64,000 bases of DNA, taken from the NCBI GenBank assembly GCA_036924085.1, contig JAVGWX010000002.1, positions 49,800,948 through 49,864,947 on the forward strand. Direction: 5' to 3'. This DNA comes from Ariolimax columbianus (Eukaryota > Mollusca > Gastropoda > Stylommatophora > Arionidae). The notes beneath the pieces were generated by a model that was not told where the DNA came from, ran no database searches, and saw only the letters and a list, made by a program, of their open reading frames with translations. Positions within the stretch are counted from its first letter, which is position 1; every line of letters begins with the position of its first letter. A program made the position numbers and the translations under genes. This document shows, piece by piece, positions 32,926 through 44,860 of this stretch.

Positions 32926-33890
32926 CAACCCCTTTGCCCCATCACAGTTCCTGGCTGAACTCACCAACACCTTTACCTCATCACAGTTCCTGGTTTAACT
33001 CACCAACTCTTTACACAATCACAGTTCCTGGCTTAACTCATCAACCCCTTTACCTTATCACAGTTCCTGGCTTAACTCGTCAACCCCTTTACTTTATCAC
33101 AGTTCCTGGCTTAACTCATCAACCCCTTTACTTTATCATAGTTCCTGGTTTAACTCACCAACTCTTTCCCCAATCACAGTTCCTAGTTTAATTCACCAAC
33201 CCCTCTACCCCATCACAGTTCCTGGCTTAACCCACCAACCCCTCTACCCATCACAGTTTTTGGCTTAACCCACCAACCCCTCTACACCATCACAGTTCCT
33301 AGTTTAACCCACCAACCCTTTACTCCATCACAATTCCTAGTTTAACTCATCAACCCCTTTACCCCATCACAGTTCATGGTTTAACCCACCAACCCTTTAC
33401 CCCATCACAGTTCCTGGCTTAACTTATCAACCCCTTTACCCCATCACAGTTCATGGTTTAACCCACCAACCCTTTACCCCATCACAATTCCTAGTTTAAC
33501 TCATCAACCCCTTTACCCCATCACAGTTCATGGTTTAACTCACCAACCCTTTACCCCATCACAGTTCCTGGTTTAACTCATCAACCCATTTACCCCATCA
33601 CAGTTCCTGGTTTAACTCACCAACCCTTTACCCCATCACAGTTCCTGGCTTAACTCACCAACCCCTTTACTTTATCACAGTTCCTGGTTTAACTCACCAA
33701 CGCCTTTACTCTATCACAGTTCCTGGCTTAACTCACCAACGCCTTTACTCTATCACAGTTCCTGGCTTAACTCACCAACGCCTTTACTCTATCACAGTTC
33801 CTGGTTTAACTCACCAACCACTTTACCCCATCACTGTTCCTGGTTTAACTCACCAACCACTTTACCCCATCACTGTTCCTGGTTTAAGTC
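32926..33890. repeat. 38-39-bp minisatellite, about 24 copies
   Basis: The unit contains CATCACAGTTCCTGGTTTAA and CTCACCAACCCCTTTACC. A 1-bp length variation between units breaks any long frame. Confidence 0.95.
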
Positions 33891-34929
33891 ACCCCTGCTC
33901 AAATGGAAATCATCGTAAATTTCTGTTTTTTTCCCCTTGTCTGCGGTTTCTCTGAAATTCGTCAGAAAACACGCACCTGTTTGGTTTCCAAGATTATGTT
34001 CGTCGCTCGAATGTCAGTCTGGAGGCAGGCGATACTATTTGCACTGTCAAGATAGGAAAATCGACGTCCTTTGATAGTGAAATCAATTTAAAAGAATCGA
34101 TTTGTCTAGACGAGAAGATGTTGACGGGATTCCATCTCTCGGCATCTTTTTCTCTTTTCACCGCTTTGAGAAGATCGAGCTGACCTAACACTGGTTATCC
34201 GGGTCTAGCGGGTCACAGCAACAAAAAAGCATGAGTTTCATGGAGGTTATATCGCCTGCTAACCGTGGTAAAGGGAGTTGGTTCAATCCCCATCTTAATA
34301 TGCTCCCGTTTACTTGGGAGTACGTAAACTCTTTTGGTACAGACTCAATTATGGCTTTATGTTCTGGATGGATTGAAAACGACAAGACGGAAAGAAATAC
34401 ATCTGCCATAAATCACTAGTGGTGAAAACGTGGTAATGCAATTTTGTTCTGGATGTAATCACTAAAAGTAGTCGCTGATCCCGTACCTTAATACGTGAAG
34501 ATTGTTGTTAGTCCTGGAGAAGTTTGACAAATTCAGATGCCAGGATCAACTACATTACGCATGTAGAGCTAGAGGATGAGGCAAAAAGATAACAGTTGAG
34601 AAACAAAAAGATAATGGCAGAATAAGAGGTCCAAGATCAAAGTTGCATCATTTTACTTGATGAAAAGATGTAATTTTTGTTTCCCATAAAGATGTTGAAA
34701 CAGATCTTAGCGGTAGGGAAAATACATAGAATGAGCTTAGACATGTTTTAACATTTAACAGAGTATGGAGGAAAATTGGAAGAGCTTAAACAACCATTTT
34801 TTCTTTCTTTCTTGGGATTTAAAGGACTAAATCGGTGCAGCTGAACTCAGTACACCAAGAATTTGAGTAACGAAAACGAACCATGTACGTTTTTGTCTCA
34901 AAGTGCGCAGATGGGAATTTAGGTAAATT
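33891..34929. other. Unassigned sequence
   Basis: No recognisable gene or repeat. Short ORFs at 33994-34419 have no known domain. Confidence 0.4.
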
Positions 34930-35549
34930 ACGTAACCTGACGCAAGTTACATGCCATGTGACCACACGTGGGACGGTAACGATGGTAGACGTGTAGACTT
35001 GTTGCCGCCAACAAACTCGCGTCGTCTGGAAACCGCGCGATCCGGATGGGAGATAATGGGCGGACTAAACGCGCGGCGTTTTGGAAATCATGCGATATGG
35101 GGATGCAGATCGAAAATAAATCCCGGTGTAGAGACATGACGAAAACTTTTTGACTTTACTTTGGAAAGAGACGATCAGTGGAGGGCAGGCGACGGAGATA
35201 TGCAGTTGAGGCAGATTTGAGTTGAGAACCACAGAGCGAGAACACTCCAGAGACAGACGAGAGGAGACAAACGGGGACTTGTCGTGAGATTTTAACACAG
35301 TTTTGAGTTGTGAACCACAGATGAGGTAACAGTTCACTTCAGAGATAGAGGTAGAAAGAGATGTTCAGTGGAGAGCAGGCGACGGAGAGAAAGTAACTAC
35401 CCCTATATTATGTAGTGGTCGTAATTGCAAGTCGTTAGCATCTAAATTCAGTCTTCCGGTGATCCCATGGATCATGTTTTTGACGTAGTCTATCCTGACC
35501 ACGTCGAGACCACTTTGATCTACCGTCGACAAAGAGGAACAAGAAAACG
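34930..35549. other. Unassigned sequence with a diverged duplication
   Basis: AGTGGAGGGCAGGCGACGGAG (35176) and AGTGGAGAGCAGGCGACGGAG (35368), with nearby GTTGAGAACCACAGA-like words, mark an imperfect duplication of about 190 bp. No gene. Confidence 0.5.
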
Positions 35550-35903
35550 GTGTCATATCTGGGTTTAGAACCTACGAATTTGACCACAAGCGGCAATCCG
35601 CAACAAAGTTCGATCGCAGTAGACCATATTAGGAATAAAAAAACTACCTTATTTCGCCTGAGAACTGGACACTGCAAACTACTAGAACATCTTTACCGAC
35701 TGAAGATCTCACACACCGATGAGTGCCCATGTGGAACAGGATGCCAGAACCCTGAGCATATTCTACAAGAATGCCCAATCTATAGGGAAATGATATGCCA
35801 GACCTGGCCAGAGGGTGCGAAGCTGAGACAAAAGCTGTGGGGCAGCCGCTCTGACCTGGTGAAGACTACAGACTTTATCATAGCGATTGGCCTGCAGATA
35901 TAG
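35550..35903 (+). pseudogene. RNase H-type LINE C-terminus
   Basis: An open frame encodes VDHIRNKKTTLFRLRTGHCK, LLEHLYRLKISHTDECPCGT, PEHILQECPIYRE, then KLWGSRSDL and FIIAIGLQI before a stop. TGHC plus CPCG...EHIL..CP is the Cys/His knuckle after RNase H in I-like non-LTR retrotransposons. RNase H itself and RT are missing, so this is a 5'-truncated fragment. The frame is intact over the retained part. Confidence 0.85.
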
Positions 35904-36249
35904 CATGACCAAAAAGATCCTGAACGCAAAGAAGAAAGAAGAGGAGAGGAGAAAGAACCGAAGAATAACAATATCGATAAGGTTATGATTAGCAGTAGGA
36001 GTGTTTTAGATAAACGTGTGAGAGAAAGAATTTAGTTGTTAGAAATTTATAGTTGATAGTGTTAGTTGTATAAAGAATCTGTTGTATTGTGTTTATATTT
36101 AGTGTTACTTGAATAAAGAATCTGTTGTATTGTGTTTATATTTAGTGTTACTTGAATTAGTTTAGAGTGAGTGTAGAGTGCAATAGAATAGAGCTGACCC
36201 CTTTACCATCTGCGACAGAGCTCTATCAAATCGATCGGCTCTGGTACAA
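35904..36249. other. Unassigned sequence with a short duplication
   Basis: About 46 bp containing AAGAATCTGTTGTATTGTGT is duplicated in tandem at 36073-36165. May be the 3' UTR of the preceding LINE. Confidence 0.5.
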
Positions 36250-36259
36250 TGTGTAGCTG

Positions 36260-36402
36260 TTCTAAATCTGTGAGAAAACAATGTTATTTGCCATAAAGAT
36301 GTATACAATTTCTAAATACATGAAAAGCAATTTTATTTGCCATAAAGATGTATACAATTTCTAAATACATGAAAAAAAATTGTATTTGCCATAAAGATGT
36401 AT
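36260..36402. repeat. 49-bp repeat, left part
   Basis: Units of TATACAATTTCTAAATACAT plus GAAAAGCAATTTTATTTGCC and ATAAAGATG at 49-bp spacing (36302, 36351). The array ends at 36402 at the RTE insertion and resumes at 38461. Confidence 0.9.
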
Positions 36403-36407
36403 CATCA

Positions 36408-37823
36408 TCATGTAGCATGTCCTTTGTAGAACGTCGCTCCCATCACAGTCTGTCTGAAAGAAACTCGTTCCCTTGCTAAAACACCAGCTTCCGCCACTGT
36501 CATACTCAGGCACTCCTGGATATCTTGGTGCCATCGTCTTCTTGGTCTACCCCTTCCTCTTTTGACTGGCACCATACCTTTCATCACCGTTCTCTCAAGA
36601 CCGCTGTGTCTCTTCATGTGACCAAAGTATTTGCATTTTCTAGCCAAAATGGAATTGATAAACCAGTTCTCCTCTATGCTCAACTCCTGCCGAATGTCTA
36701 CATTTGTTCTTTTCTCTGTCCAGGGTATTCTGAGGATCTTTCTGTAACATTTGGACTCGAAGGATTCGATTCTTTGTATAGAAGTTTTGGTAATCGTCCA
36801 TGCTTCACAGCCATAAGCTGCCACAGGAAAAACACAGGCTCTCAAGACTTTTACTTTTGTCGTTTTGTTGGTGCCCTGCCATAATTTCTTCAGGCTGTTC
36901 AGTCTCTGCATTGCCATAGCTAGTCTTCTTCTGATTTCTTTCGAGCAGTCACCATTTTTGTCGATTCTGGAGCCCAGATATTCAAAATGTGTAACCTGAT
37001 CTATTTCCTCACCACCCACTGTAAATTTATGCTGACGTTGTGTTTTATCGGTGGTCATTATCTTTGTTTTGTTTCTGTTTATGAACAGATTTTGATCTTT
37101 ACTATGTCCATTAACGGCTGAAAGTAGCTGCTCTAGCCCTTCCGAACTTCTTGATAGTATCACTGTGTCATCTGCGTATCGTAACTCTGGAATCTCGTAC
37201 CCCCCAATCGTAAATGGGTCGAAACTTTCAATGTTCTCATCTTCTCGTACATTTCTCATTATACATTCCGCATATATGTTGTACAGATAAGGTGAGAGGA
37301 TACATCCCTGTCGGACTCCCTTTTGTACTGCAAACCAATCTGATGTTTGCCCAGATACTCGGACAGCGGCTTGTTGATCTTGGTATAATGTTTCAATGAG
37401 ATGGACTATATGCAAAGGAAATCCCATTTCCTTCATGATTCTCCACAGATTTTGATATTTTACCATGTCGAAGGCCTTAGTGTAATCAATGAAACATGTG
37501 TACGTATCTACATTAAACTCTCTAGACTTTTCATTGATATTCCTTAAATTGAATATGTGGTCCCGGGTCCCTCTGTCTTTCCTAAAACCTGCCTGGACTA
37601 CGTGAATTTCAGAATCAAACCTTTTCTCTATCCTTCTTAATGGGATTCGCAAGAGTATCTTGCTAGCATGGCTGATCAGTGCGATAGTTCGGTAGTTCGT
37701 GCACAGCTTCAGGTTGCCTTTTTTTTTTGGGGGGGGGGGGGATATAAATTGATTTCTTCCATGCTTCTGGTCATTCTGCACTGTGCCATATCTGTTTACA
37801 CAGCTCGTGATAGACTCGAGCAC
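36408..37823 (-). pseudogene. RTE reverse transcriptase ORF part
   Basis: Main open frame of the RTE element. The RT match starts about 30 codons in (KKGNLKLCTNYRTIALISHA); the first residues are read in the wrong frame because of the frameshift at 37719-37741. It would copy the element's RNA at a nicked target, but without the endonuclease and with the frameshift it is not expected to be functional. Not a host gene. Confidence 0.85.
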
Positions 37824-38460
37824 ATGCCTCTCCTCCTGCTTGTATTAGCTCTGCTGGGATATCATCGCATCCTGGGGACTTTCCCTTTTTCAGGCTTTTA
37901 ATTGCAGAGCGTACTTCTTCCAATGATGGTTCAGGTTCTTTCTCATCCTTTGGTAGGATTGTAACTGAGCGCTTTGTGCTGTCTCCATACATGGTTCTGC
38001 AGTACTCTCTCCATCTATTCAGTATGTCTTTGGTTTCTGTTAGTGTGTTATCCTCTTCGTCATTTATGACATGTGGAACCGGACGGAATTCCCTTGTCAG
38101 TGTTCTTATTGCTTTAAATGCATCTCTTTCTTTGCCTTGTTGTTGTAGGTTTTCTATATCCTTACATGTTTCTACTATGTATCTTCTTTTATCTTTTCTT
38201 ATTTCTCTTCTAACTTTTCTTGCGCAGTTTTTATATGCTGTGTTGGTCCCCTTACTTCCCATTTGTTTTAATTGTTGCCTTTCTGCAATGAGTTTCTGTG
38301 TTTCCTCTGTTATATAGCTCTGTGTCTTGTGCAATATCTTTGGAATCATTTCTTTTGCTGTCGAGATCAAAATCTCCCTTGCGTACGATGTCAACTCCTC
38401 AGATGTCATCTCTTCCTGCATAGCAAGCAACGCCTCAAATTTGTTTTCTACTTTGATGTT
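37771..38460 (-). pseudogene. RTE element, region upstream of RT
   Basis: Codes for the linker between endonuclease and RT (TSYAREILISTAKEMIP, YKNCARKVRREIRKDKRRYI) and the first RT block (GKSPGCDDIPAELIQAGGEA). It is continuous with the downstream RT ORF apart from the frameshift. The first ten codons of the longer open frame (38490-38461) are 49-bp repeat sequence, not element. Confidence 0.85.
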
Positions 38461-38545
38461 GTATACAATTTCTAAATACATGAAAAACAATTTTATTTGC
38501 CATAAAGATGTATGGCAGTTCTAAATATGTGACGAACAATTTTTC
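38461..38545. repeat. 49-bp repeat, right part
   Basis: GTATACAATTTCTAAATACA and ATTTTATTTGCCATAAAGAT continue the array of 36260-36402 after the RTE insertion. Confidence 0.9.
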
Positions 38546-38920
38546 TGTTGTTTGCCATAACGCTGCTCAGAATGTAATGGGTGATGTATTGTATAATCAT
38601 ATCGATGTATCTCGTTGTGATAAAGTTGTGTAGAATGTTCCCCAAAACGATACAAATTGTTTTCTTTGTTCTGCTATGTTCTATTCTGTCAAAAATCGGC
38701 ATCACTGTGCTCCGGGAAGATCAACAGGTGTAAAGACTCCCTTACCAAGTTCCGAATGGTGGGATACTGACGGCTGCCGTAGCTCGCTGGTTGTACACTC
38801 CTGTTCACTCCAGGCTGAACATACGTCGGATGTAGACATTTTGCAATGTGTATGCTGCAGGTTTATCGATTGCAGAATCATTCTCCAAGAGGCGATCGTT
38901 GCTCCATTGACAATGTCACC
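38546..38920. other. Unassigned sequence
   Basis: No recognised gene or repeat. Confidence 0.4.
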
Positions 38921-38931
38921 CACATCCATAT

Positions 38932-39296
38932 CTTCTTCTTTTTCTTCTTCCTCATTCGTTTTCAATCTCCCGCTACCAAACCCTGAAAGTGCTTAAGTAG
39001 CAGAATGTAGTCCAGTGAACGGAATGCGTTGTGTCGTAGTGTACAGCTTGACTGCGATATCTGCACCTTTCGGTCCAACACATCCGACTTCAGCAAGCAT
39101 TTTTTGAGTACCGGGTTAGCATTCCCTCTTCGATCCCTTCTCCATAGCCAATCTGCCCTGCTGCAGCCTGTTATCCAGGATCACCGCGTGGAGGTGTAGA
39201 AGGGTCTTGGCAGCTTTGGTTTGCTGGCCCTGACGTTAGCAATCAGCTATGGGTCGCTGACCACTGCAGCTCATGCGCTGCTCAGCATCTTGATCT
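38932..39296 (-). mobile_element. GAA-tailed SINE-like element, full length
   Basis: About 365 bp, read on the - strand from AGATCAAGATGCTGAGCAGC (right edge) to an imperfect (GAA)n tail (left edge). Exact 11-bp repeats CACATCCATAT flank it at 38921-38931 and 39297-39307. The order of internal blocks is identical to the 49077 copy. Confidence 0.92.
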
Positions 39297-39307
39297 CACA
39301 TCCATAT

Positions 39308-39804
39308 TTAATGTCTCTGCAATGGATGCCTGGAGGTCTGAATGACTTGCTCTTTTATTGTAGTAGACAGCACCATGACCAGGACAGTAGATCCACACCA
39401 GTCCCGTAAGGTGTGGTGTAGATATGTCAGGTATCCAATCAGGACATAGACAACCATGTTCTGACTTGCAACATTATGATGGTTCAGAAAGATGTTTCTT
39501 TGACATAATGATGTATCTTGTTCAGTCTCCTTATGGTCCATACAAAGCATAAGATCACTATTGTGGGTGGCGCTTTACAGGAGTCCTATATCAAAGCACA
39601 TGTGTGCTGTTGCAGTGCTGGTTTCTATAACAATTCTTTTTTACATTATGAGGTTGCTAGCCCTATGCGCATCTTTTTCGGTGAATTTTTACTAAACTCT
39701 GGGAATGTTCCAGTGCATCTATATATTTGTTTCCACAGGAGAGCGAGAGAGAAAGAAAAAGAGAGAGAGACAGTGTGGGAAAAAGAGAGAGAGAGAGAGA
39801 GTTT
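39308..39804. other. Unassigned sequence with dispersed repeats
   Basis: 39590-39635 (CACATGTGTGCTGTTGCAGT plus GCTGGTTTCT) has a relative near 43780-43815. 39650-39680 (GAGGTTGCTAGCCCTATGCG) resembles words near 58800. 39740-39800 is GA-rich. Confidence 0.45.
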
Positions 39805-40235
39805 TTCCAGGTTATGTAGAACCACTATTGCTCTATGGATGCATCCTGGGCAGTGAATAAACAGAGAAACCATTAACAACAACAGAGTTGTCGTTCCTGA
39901 GAAAAATTCCACATGTACTTCGGACAGATAAAAAATCAAGCGAAGATAAATTACACGAACACAATATCAAAAGTTAATGCTAACTAAAATGAAAAGAAGA
40001 CAGGCAAGGTTGATTGGGCACATACTCGGGAAAGAAGATCTGGAAAATCTCGTGATAATGGGACAGATTGAGAGCAAGGGGAGGCGATGGAAGACAGCGA
40101 AAACAGATACGGAATTGCATGACCAAACGTGATAGGGAAAAGAGAGAGCAGCCAAAGTGCTGAATTGCTCAAGAGGCAGTTGGTGGGGAGGGAATTAATC
40201 GTCAATGTCACTCAGCGTGACACTTGGTGATAATT
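39805..40235 (+). pseudogene. LINE reverse transcriptase C-terminus, frameshifted
   Basis: Across frames it reads EPLLLYGCILG, FLRKIPHVLRTDKKSSEDKL, KRRQARLIGHILGKEDLENL, VIMGQIESKGRRW and later REKRAAKVLNCSRGSWWG. This is the ordered C-terminal part of an RTE-like 'endonuclease-reverse transcriptase'. Several frameshifts and a stop make it a pseudogene. Confidence 0.8.
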
Positions 40236-41787
40236 CTTTCGTGTCCTGGTGCACTTAGCAGATAAAGAAAGATACTCCAACCCCTCCCCCCCCCTCAGCC
40301 CCCCCCCCCCTCAGCCCCCCCCCCCAAATAAAATTTAAAAAAACCAACAAAAACAAACAAACAAACAAGCAGACGTTAATGAGATTCACAACTCGTATAT
40401 CAGAAACCACGTTTGCATTGCCAGTGGTGTACTATGTAACAGAACAACAAACAGACACGCACATGTACCATTGCATAGCACAGAATCGTGAGATCCAAGT
40501 GCCACTGGATCAGTAACAACAGCAACAACAACAACATCCCATGATACACAAAATATGGTCTTAAAGATAAGACACAAGAGCGCGTCTGTTTCCGGAATGC
40601 AGGCAACACGACAAGAGCTTTCAGATCGCACGTGCACAAAACCGTCACAATTATATTGGAAGTTTTGGCCATGATATTTACACAGGGCTATCTTTGTTGC
40701 TCACCGCGATCCATTTCCAGGCAGATAGCATGTGCGCGTACACTTTGATGTTTCCTCACGATAAGCAGACGATGACGCCGACCATGCTTCTCTCCCCGCC
40801 CAAATATCTTCACTATAAAAATGTGTGCGTGTTGAGGTTCTCACACTTTGCCCCTTCCGGAACTCTTTTCCTCATCAATGTTTCCTTGTTAGGATTTCAT
40901 CATTTTCTGAGCGCTTGCTAGTGCCAGCTAAACACAACTGTTAGGTTATACTTGTGAATCGCGTTTAGTTGAAAATAACGATAACCAGGTAAAGACCAGA
41001 TGACGCACCGGACATAAAACATAACTAAATAAACAGGAAACCGCAAAGAATTTATCAGGGGTGAGGGACAACACAAACGAAAACACCTAACAAATCACAC
41101 CTCCCCCCTCCCCCCCCCAATAAATTATATTCATAATCTTCATATATCTTCATATTATATATCTTCATATATTCTATATAAATTGACGACATATAGAACT
41201 GATGGCGGCCATTGCTAATTGTTCTTGTGATTTGTTCGGTGTTGTCAGTTGTGTTGTTCTTTGTCTCTGACGAAGGTCCTGTAGCCGTATCTTATGTTTC
41301 CGTTTTTCTGTTACGGTACTGTAACTGATCTATAATATCTTTTATGTTACTATCCAGTACCGCCCCAGCTTTGATTTATTTTAAGTTTTACCCAAGGTCA
41401 TTTAACATGTTGGTCGTGCAGAACAGGACGGTGTTAATGGTGTTAACGACTAATATCGTGGTCAAACGGTTTCACTGCTGACTCCTGAGAAAGGTAACAC
41501 TTAAGATTTAGTATAGAAAGGTTACATTTTAAACAAAAGCTAATCGTCACACGCCAGGGCGACTGGTGGGCAAAGCGACCTTTATGTATCCCCTCTTTAA
41601 ATTCCACACGAGATCACAGACTATGGATAGCGAACGTTTTCTTTTAATGGCCGGTTAAATGTTGATGATAAAGTCCGTGTCAGAGCATGTGATCGATACA
41701 TGTCTGAGCTGTTTCGTATAGCTGATTGATGATTTGGTGTGAGTGTCACACAGTGGTCGAATGGCGATCATTTGTGAAACGTGATAG
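40236..41787. other. Unassigned sequence
   Basis: C runs lie near 40285-40325 and 41103-41118, and (CAACAA)n and (CAAA)n patches near 40350 and 40520. TCTCTGACGAAGGTCCTGTAGC (41266) has a faint echo near 6890, hinting at a dispersed element. No gene recognised. Confidence 0.4.
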
Positions 41788-42190
41788 TTTTGGCAAGGTG
41801 ATGGTGTGGGAACGGTGATAGTTTGGGTAAGTTGATGGTCTGGGAACGGTGATGATTTGTGTAAGGTGATGGTCTGGGAACGGTGATGGTTTGGGTAAGG
41901 TCATGGTCTGGGAACGGTGATAGTTTGTGTAAAGTGATGGTCTGGGAACGGTGATGGTTTGTGTATGGGGATGGTCTGGGAACGGTGATGGTTTGGGTAA
42001 GGTGATGGTCTGGGAACGGTGATAGTTTGGGTAAGGTGATGGTCTGAGAACGGTGAAAGTTTGGAACAGGGGATATATTTGGAACGGTGATATTTTGGGG
42101 CAGGCCATATATTGGGAAAAGTGATAGTTTGTGAAACGTGAAAGTTTGGAAAAAGGTGATAGCTTGGAAAAGGCTTATAGCTTGAGAAAT
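41788..42190. repeat. 34-bp minisatellite
   Basis: The unit is GGTCTGGGAACGGTGATGGT plus TTGGGTAAGGTGAT. It becomes irregular after 42040. Confidence 0.9.
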
Positions 42191-42535
42191 ATAAAGATAG
42201 TCTCACACAGACATTGCCGTCAGGGAGGAGGTGTCACAAAATTGATTTGACTAAGTCTTAGCTTTCTGTGAGCTTGGATGACCATTTCTCGGTGCAATTC
42301 CATGTGTAAGTATATTTATAGCAGGGTAGACAGGCATATAAGTCAAGAGTCATTGTTGTTTTAATGCTTGTTCACCAGTATTTAGCTTTCCTTCGCTATA
42401 TATCTAGTTTTCTCTGTATTTGTTCTCTTCATTAGGTTTTGGTATTTATTTTACATTTAGTTGGTGGATTTGTGTGAGCCGTTCACATATTTTTACAAAT
42501 CTCAATTTCTTTATTCTGTTATCTTTATTTGAATG
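42191..42535. other. Unassigned sequence
   Basis: Nothing recognised. Confidence 0.4.
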
Positions 42536-43486
42536 TCGTGAACACACTCATACTAGTCTTGTTCAAACACACTCATTCTAGTCTTGCTCATACACACTCA
42601 TACTAGTCTTGCTCATACACACTCATACTAGTCTTTTTCAAACACACTCATACTAGTCTTGCTCATACACACTCATACTAGTCTTGCTCATACACACTCA
42701 TACTAGTCTTTTTCAAACACACTCATACTAGTCTTGCTCATACACACTCATACTAGTCTTGCTCATACACACTCATACTAGTCTTTTTCAAACACACTCA
42801 TACTAGTCTTGCTCATACACACTCATACTAATCTTGCTCATACACACTCATACTAGTCTTTTTCAAACACACTCATACTAGTCTTGCTCATACACACTCA
42901 TACTAGTCTTGCTCAAACACACTCATACTAGTTTTGCTCATACACACTCATACTAGTCTTGCTCATACACACTCATACTAGTCTTGTTCAAACACACTCA
43001 TACTAGTCTTGTTCAAACACACTCATACTAGTTTTGCTCAAACACACTCATACTAGTCTTGCTCATACACACTCATACTAGTCTTGCTCATACACACTAA
43101 TACTAATCTTGCTCATACACCCTCATACTAGTCTTGTTCAAACACACTCATGCTAGTTTTGCTCATACACCCTCATACTAGTCTTGTTCAAACACACTCA
43201 TGCTAGTTTTGCTCAAACACACTCATACTAGTCTTGTTCAAACACACTCATGCTAGTCTTGCTCATACACACTCATACTAGTCTTGCTCATACACACTCA
43301 TACTAGTCTTGCTCATACACACTCATGCTAGTCTTGCTCATACACACTCATGCTAGTCTTGCTCATACACACTCATGCTAGTCTTGCTCATACACACTCA
43401 TGCTAGTCTTGCTCATACACACTCATGCTAGTCTTGCTCATACACACTCATGCTAGTCTTGCTCATACACACTCATGCAAAAACAT
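42536..43486. repeat. 25-bp minisatellite, about 38 copies
   Basis: The unit is CACACTCATACTAGTCTTGC plus TCATA. Variants TTTTTCAAA, TTGTTCAAA and CATGCTAG occur. The variant with TTTTTCAAA recurs every three units at the left (75-bp higher-order unit), and the CATGCTAG variant is uniform at the right. Confidence 0.95.
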
Positions 43487-44580
43487 GCACACCTTTCTAT
43501 TCCCCCCAGTCTCTTATGTGCTCCGCTATCTGCGGTTCATTTCCGGTGCAGTAGAAGCCATCAAAGCAACGCTCGATATAGGAAGCTTTCAGTGATGACG
43601 AAACAGCTGAAATTGTAGTTGCCGTTGGTTGTCCAAACATCTTATTCAGGGGCGTACCTAGAACATTTGTTGTCAGGGGCTAATTTGTTTTCTGTAGCCT
43701 CTCCCGTCCCTCCTGCTTTCCTCCAACGTGCTTCTTTATTTTGCCCCAAATAAAGCATAATATCACAATATGGCCACAAAGCAACGTGTGTGCTCTTGTA
43801 GTGCTGGTTTCTGTAGAACAGTCGCGCACACCCCCCCCCCCCCCCCGTCTCTTTAATAATCATTATAAAGTTATAAATATAAAGCATGATAGGACAAGTT
43901 GCACATAATGTTCAGGCCTTATGCTTTCACCATTCACTTCTCCTCCAGGCAGCCATCATGCATGTTCTCCGGGATTAAATTTGGAAACTTTTGTACTAAC
44001 TCTCAGCTTTCTTTATGGGACCCTTCCGTGCTGACTTTACGATCACTAGCTATAGGTCACAGTACCAATTTACTACTGGATAGAGAGGAACGTGGTGAGG
44101 TACGGATGTAACCCAATACCTTTGAGAAGTAAGCTCGCTAATAAATGTTTTGATTGTGCGCTTTATATAGGAATGAATCTAAAACCTGAACTCAAAAACA
44201 AAAAAAAAGGACAAGAAAAAGATAAACTATGATCATATCAAACACACAACATTACACCGATTAAATTAGATATAAACATATCAACGGTTAGACGGTCTAG
44301 ATAGATTAAAAGCTTTCCAACAAAGGACAGAAGTTGAATACCATAATAACTGAACAGCTTCATTCCAAGTCACGATGAATTATGTGTAACTAAAACGTAA
44401 ACAGTCTTTACAGTTGTGAGCTCGATGAACACGGACGCGTGTTTACATTTGTAATCTTTGCTTGAATATTTTGTTTAATATATTGTTTTGGGCTGAAATG
44501 CTCGGATAATGGAATGCTGGTATTCAATCAATGCGATAACGTATACCTCATGCCATGTAGCCAAACATATATTGTTGTAT
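43487..44580. other. Unassigned sequence with possible transposon end
   Basis: CAGGGGCGTACCTAGAA at 43648 resembles the ends of hAT-like elements. A C run lies at about 43829-43846. 43760-43815 is related to 39590-39635. No gene recognised. Confidence 0.4.
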
Positions 44581-44860
44581 TCTACAGTTCGCCTGAGCGG
44601 ATTTTAGAATGCGCAGCTCCATTTCCACATTGGTATGTTGCCGTCAGATCGGATTTTTAGTATGCATAGATTCATTTTCACATTAGTTTGTAGCCGCCTG
44701 ATCAGATTTTATAAAAGGCAACTTTATTTCTACAATGACCAGCAATCTGTCTGATCAGATTTTATAAAAGGCAACTTTATTTCCACAATGACCTGCAGTC
44801 TGTCTGATCGGATTTTAGAATGCGCAGCTCCATTTCCACATCACTTTTCCGTCTGCTTTT
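44581..44860. repeat. Roughly 60-bp repeat, 5 copies
   Basis: Units contain CTGATCGGATTTTAGAATGC and GCAGCTCCATTTCCACAT, with variants such as AAAGGCAACTTTATTTC. Confidence 0.85.

Larger units (their letters stand above)
36403..38460 (-). mobile_element. RTE-type non-LTR retrotransposon, 5'-truncated
   Basis: On the - strand, 38460-37771 encodes the region before and at the start of RT (VRSAIKSLKKGKSPGCDDIP). 37800-36408 encodes most of RT: AGFRKDRGTRDHIFNLR, CFIDYTKAFDMV (motif A Asp), VRQGCILSPYLYNIYAE, LRYADDTVIL (YADD) and THFEYLGSRI, then the C-terminus with GRGRPRRRWHQDI and a stop near 36408. A frameshift lies at the T/G homopolymers (37719-37741). The endonuclease is absent. The 3' tail is ATGATGATG. 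TGTAT flanks both ends (36398-36402 and 38460-38464), inside a 49-bp repeat. The RT motifs are intact, so this is a fairly young copy that cannot work without its 5' part. Confidence 0.9.
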
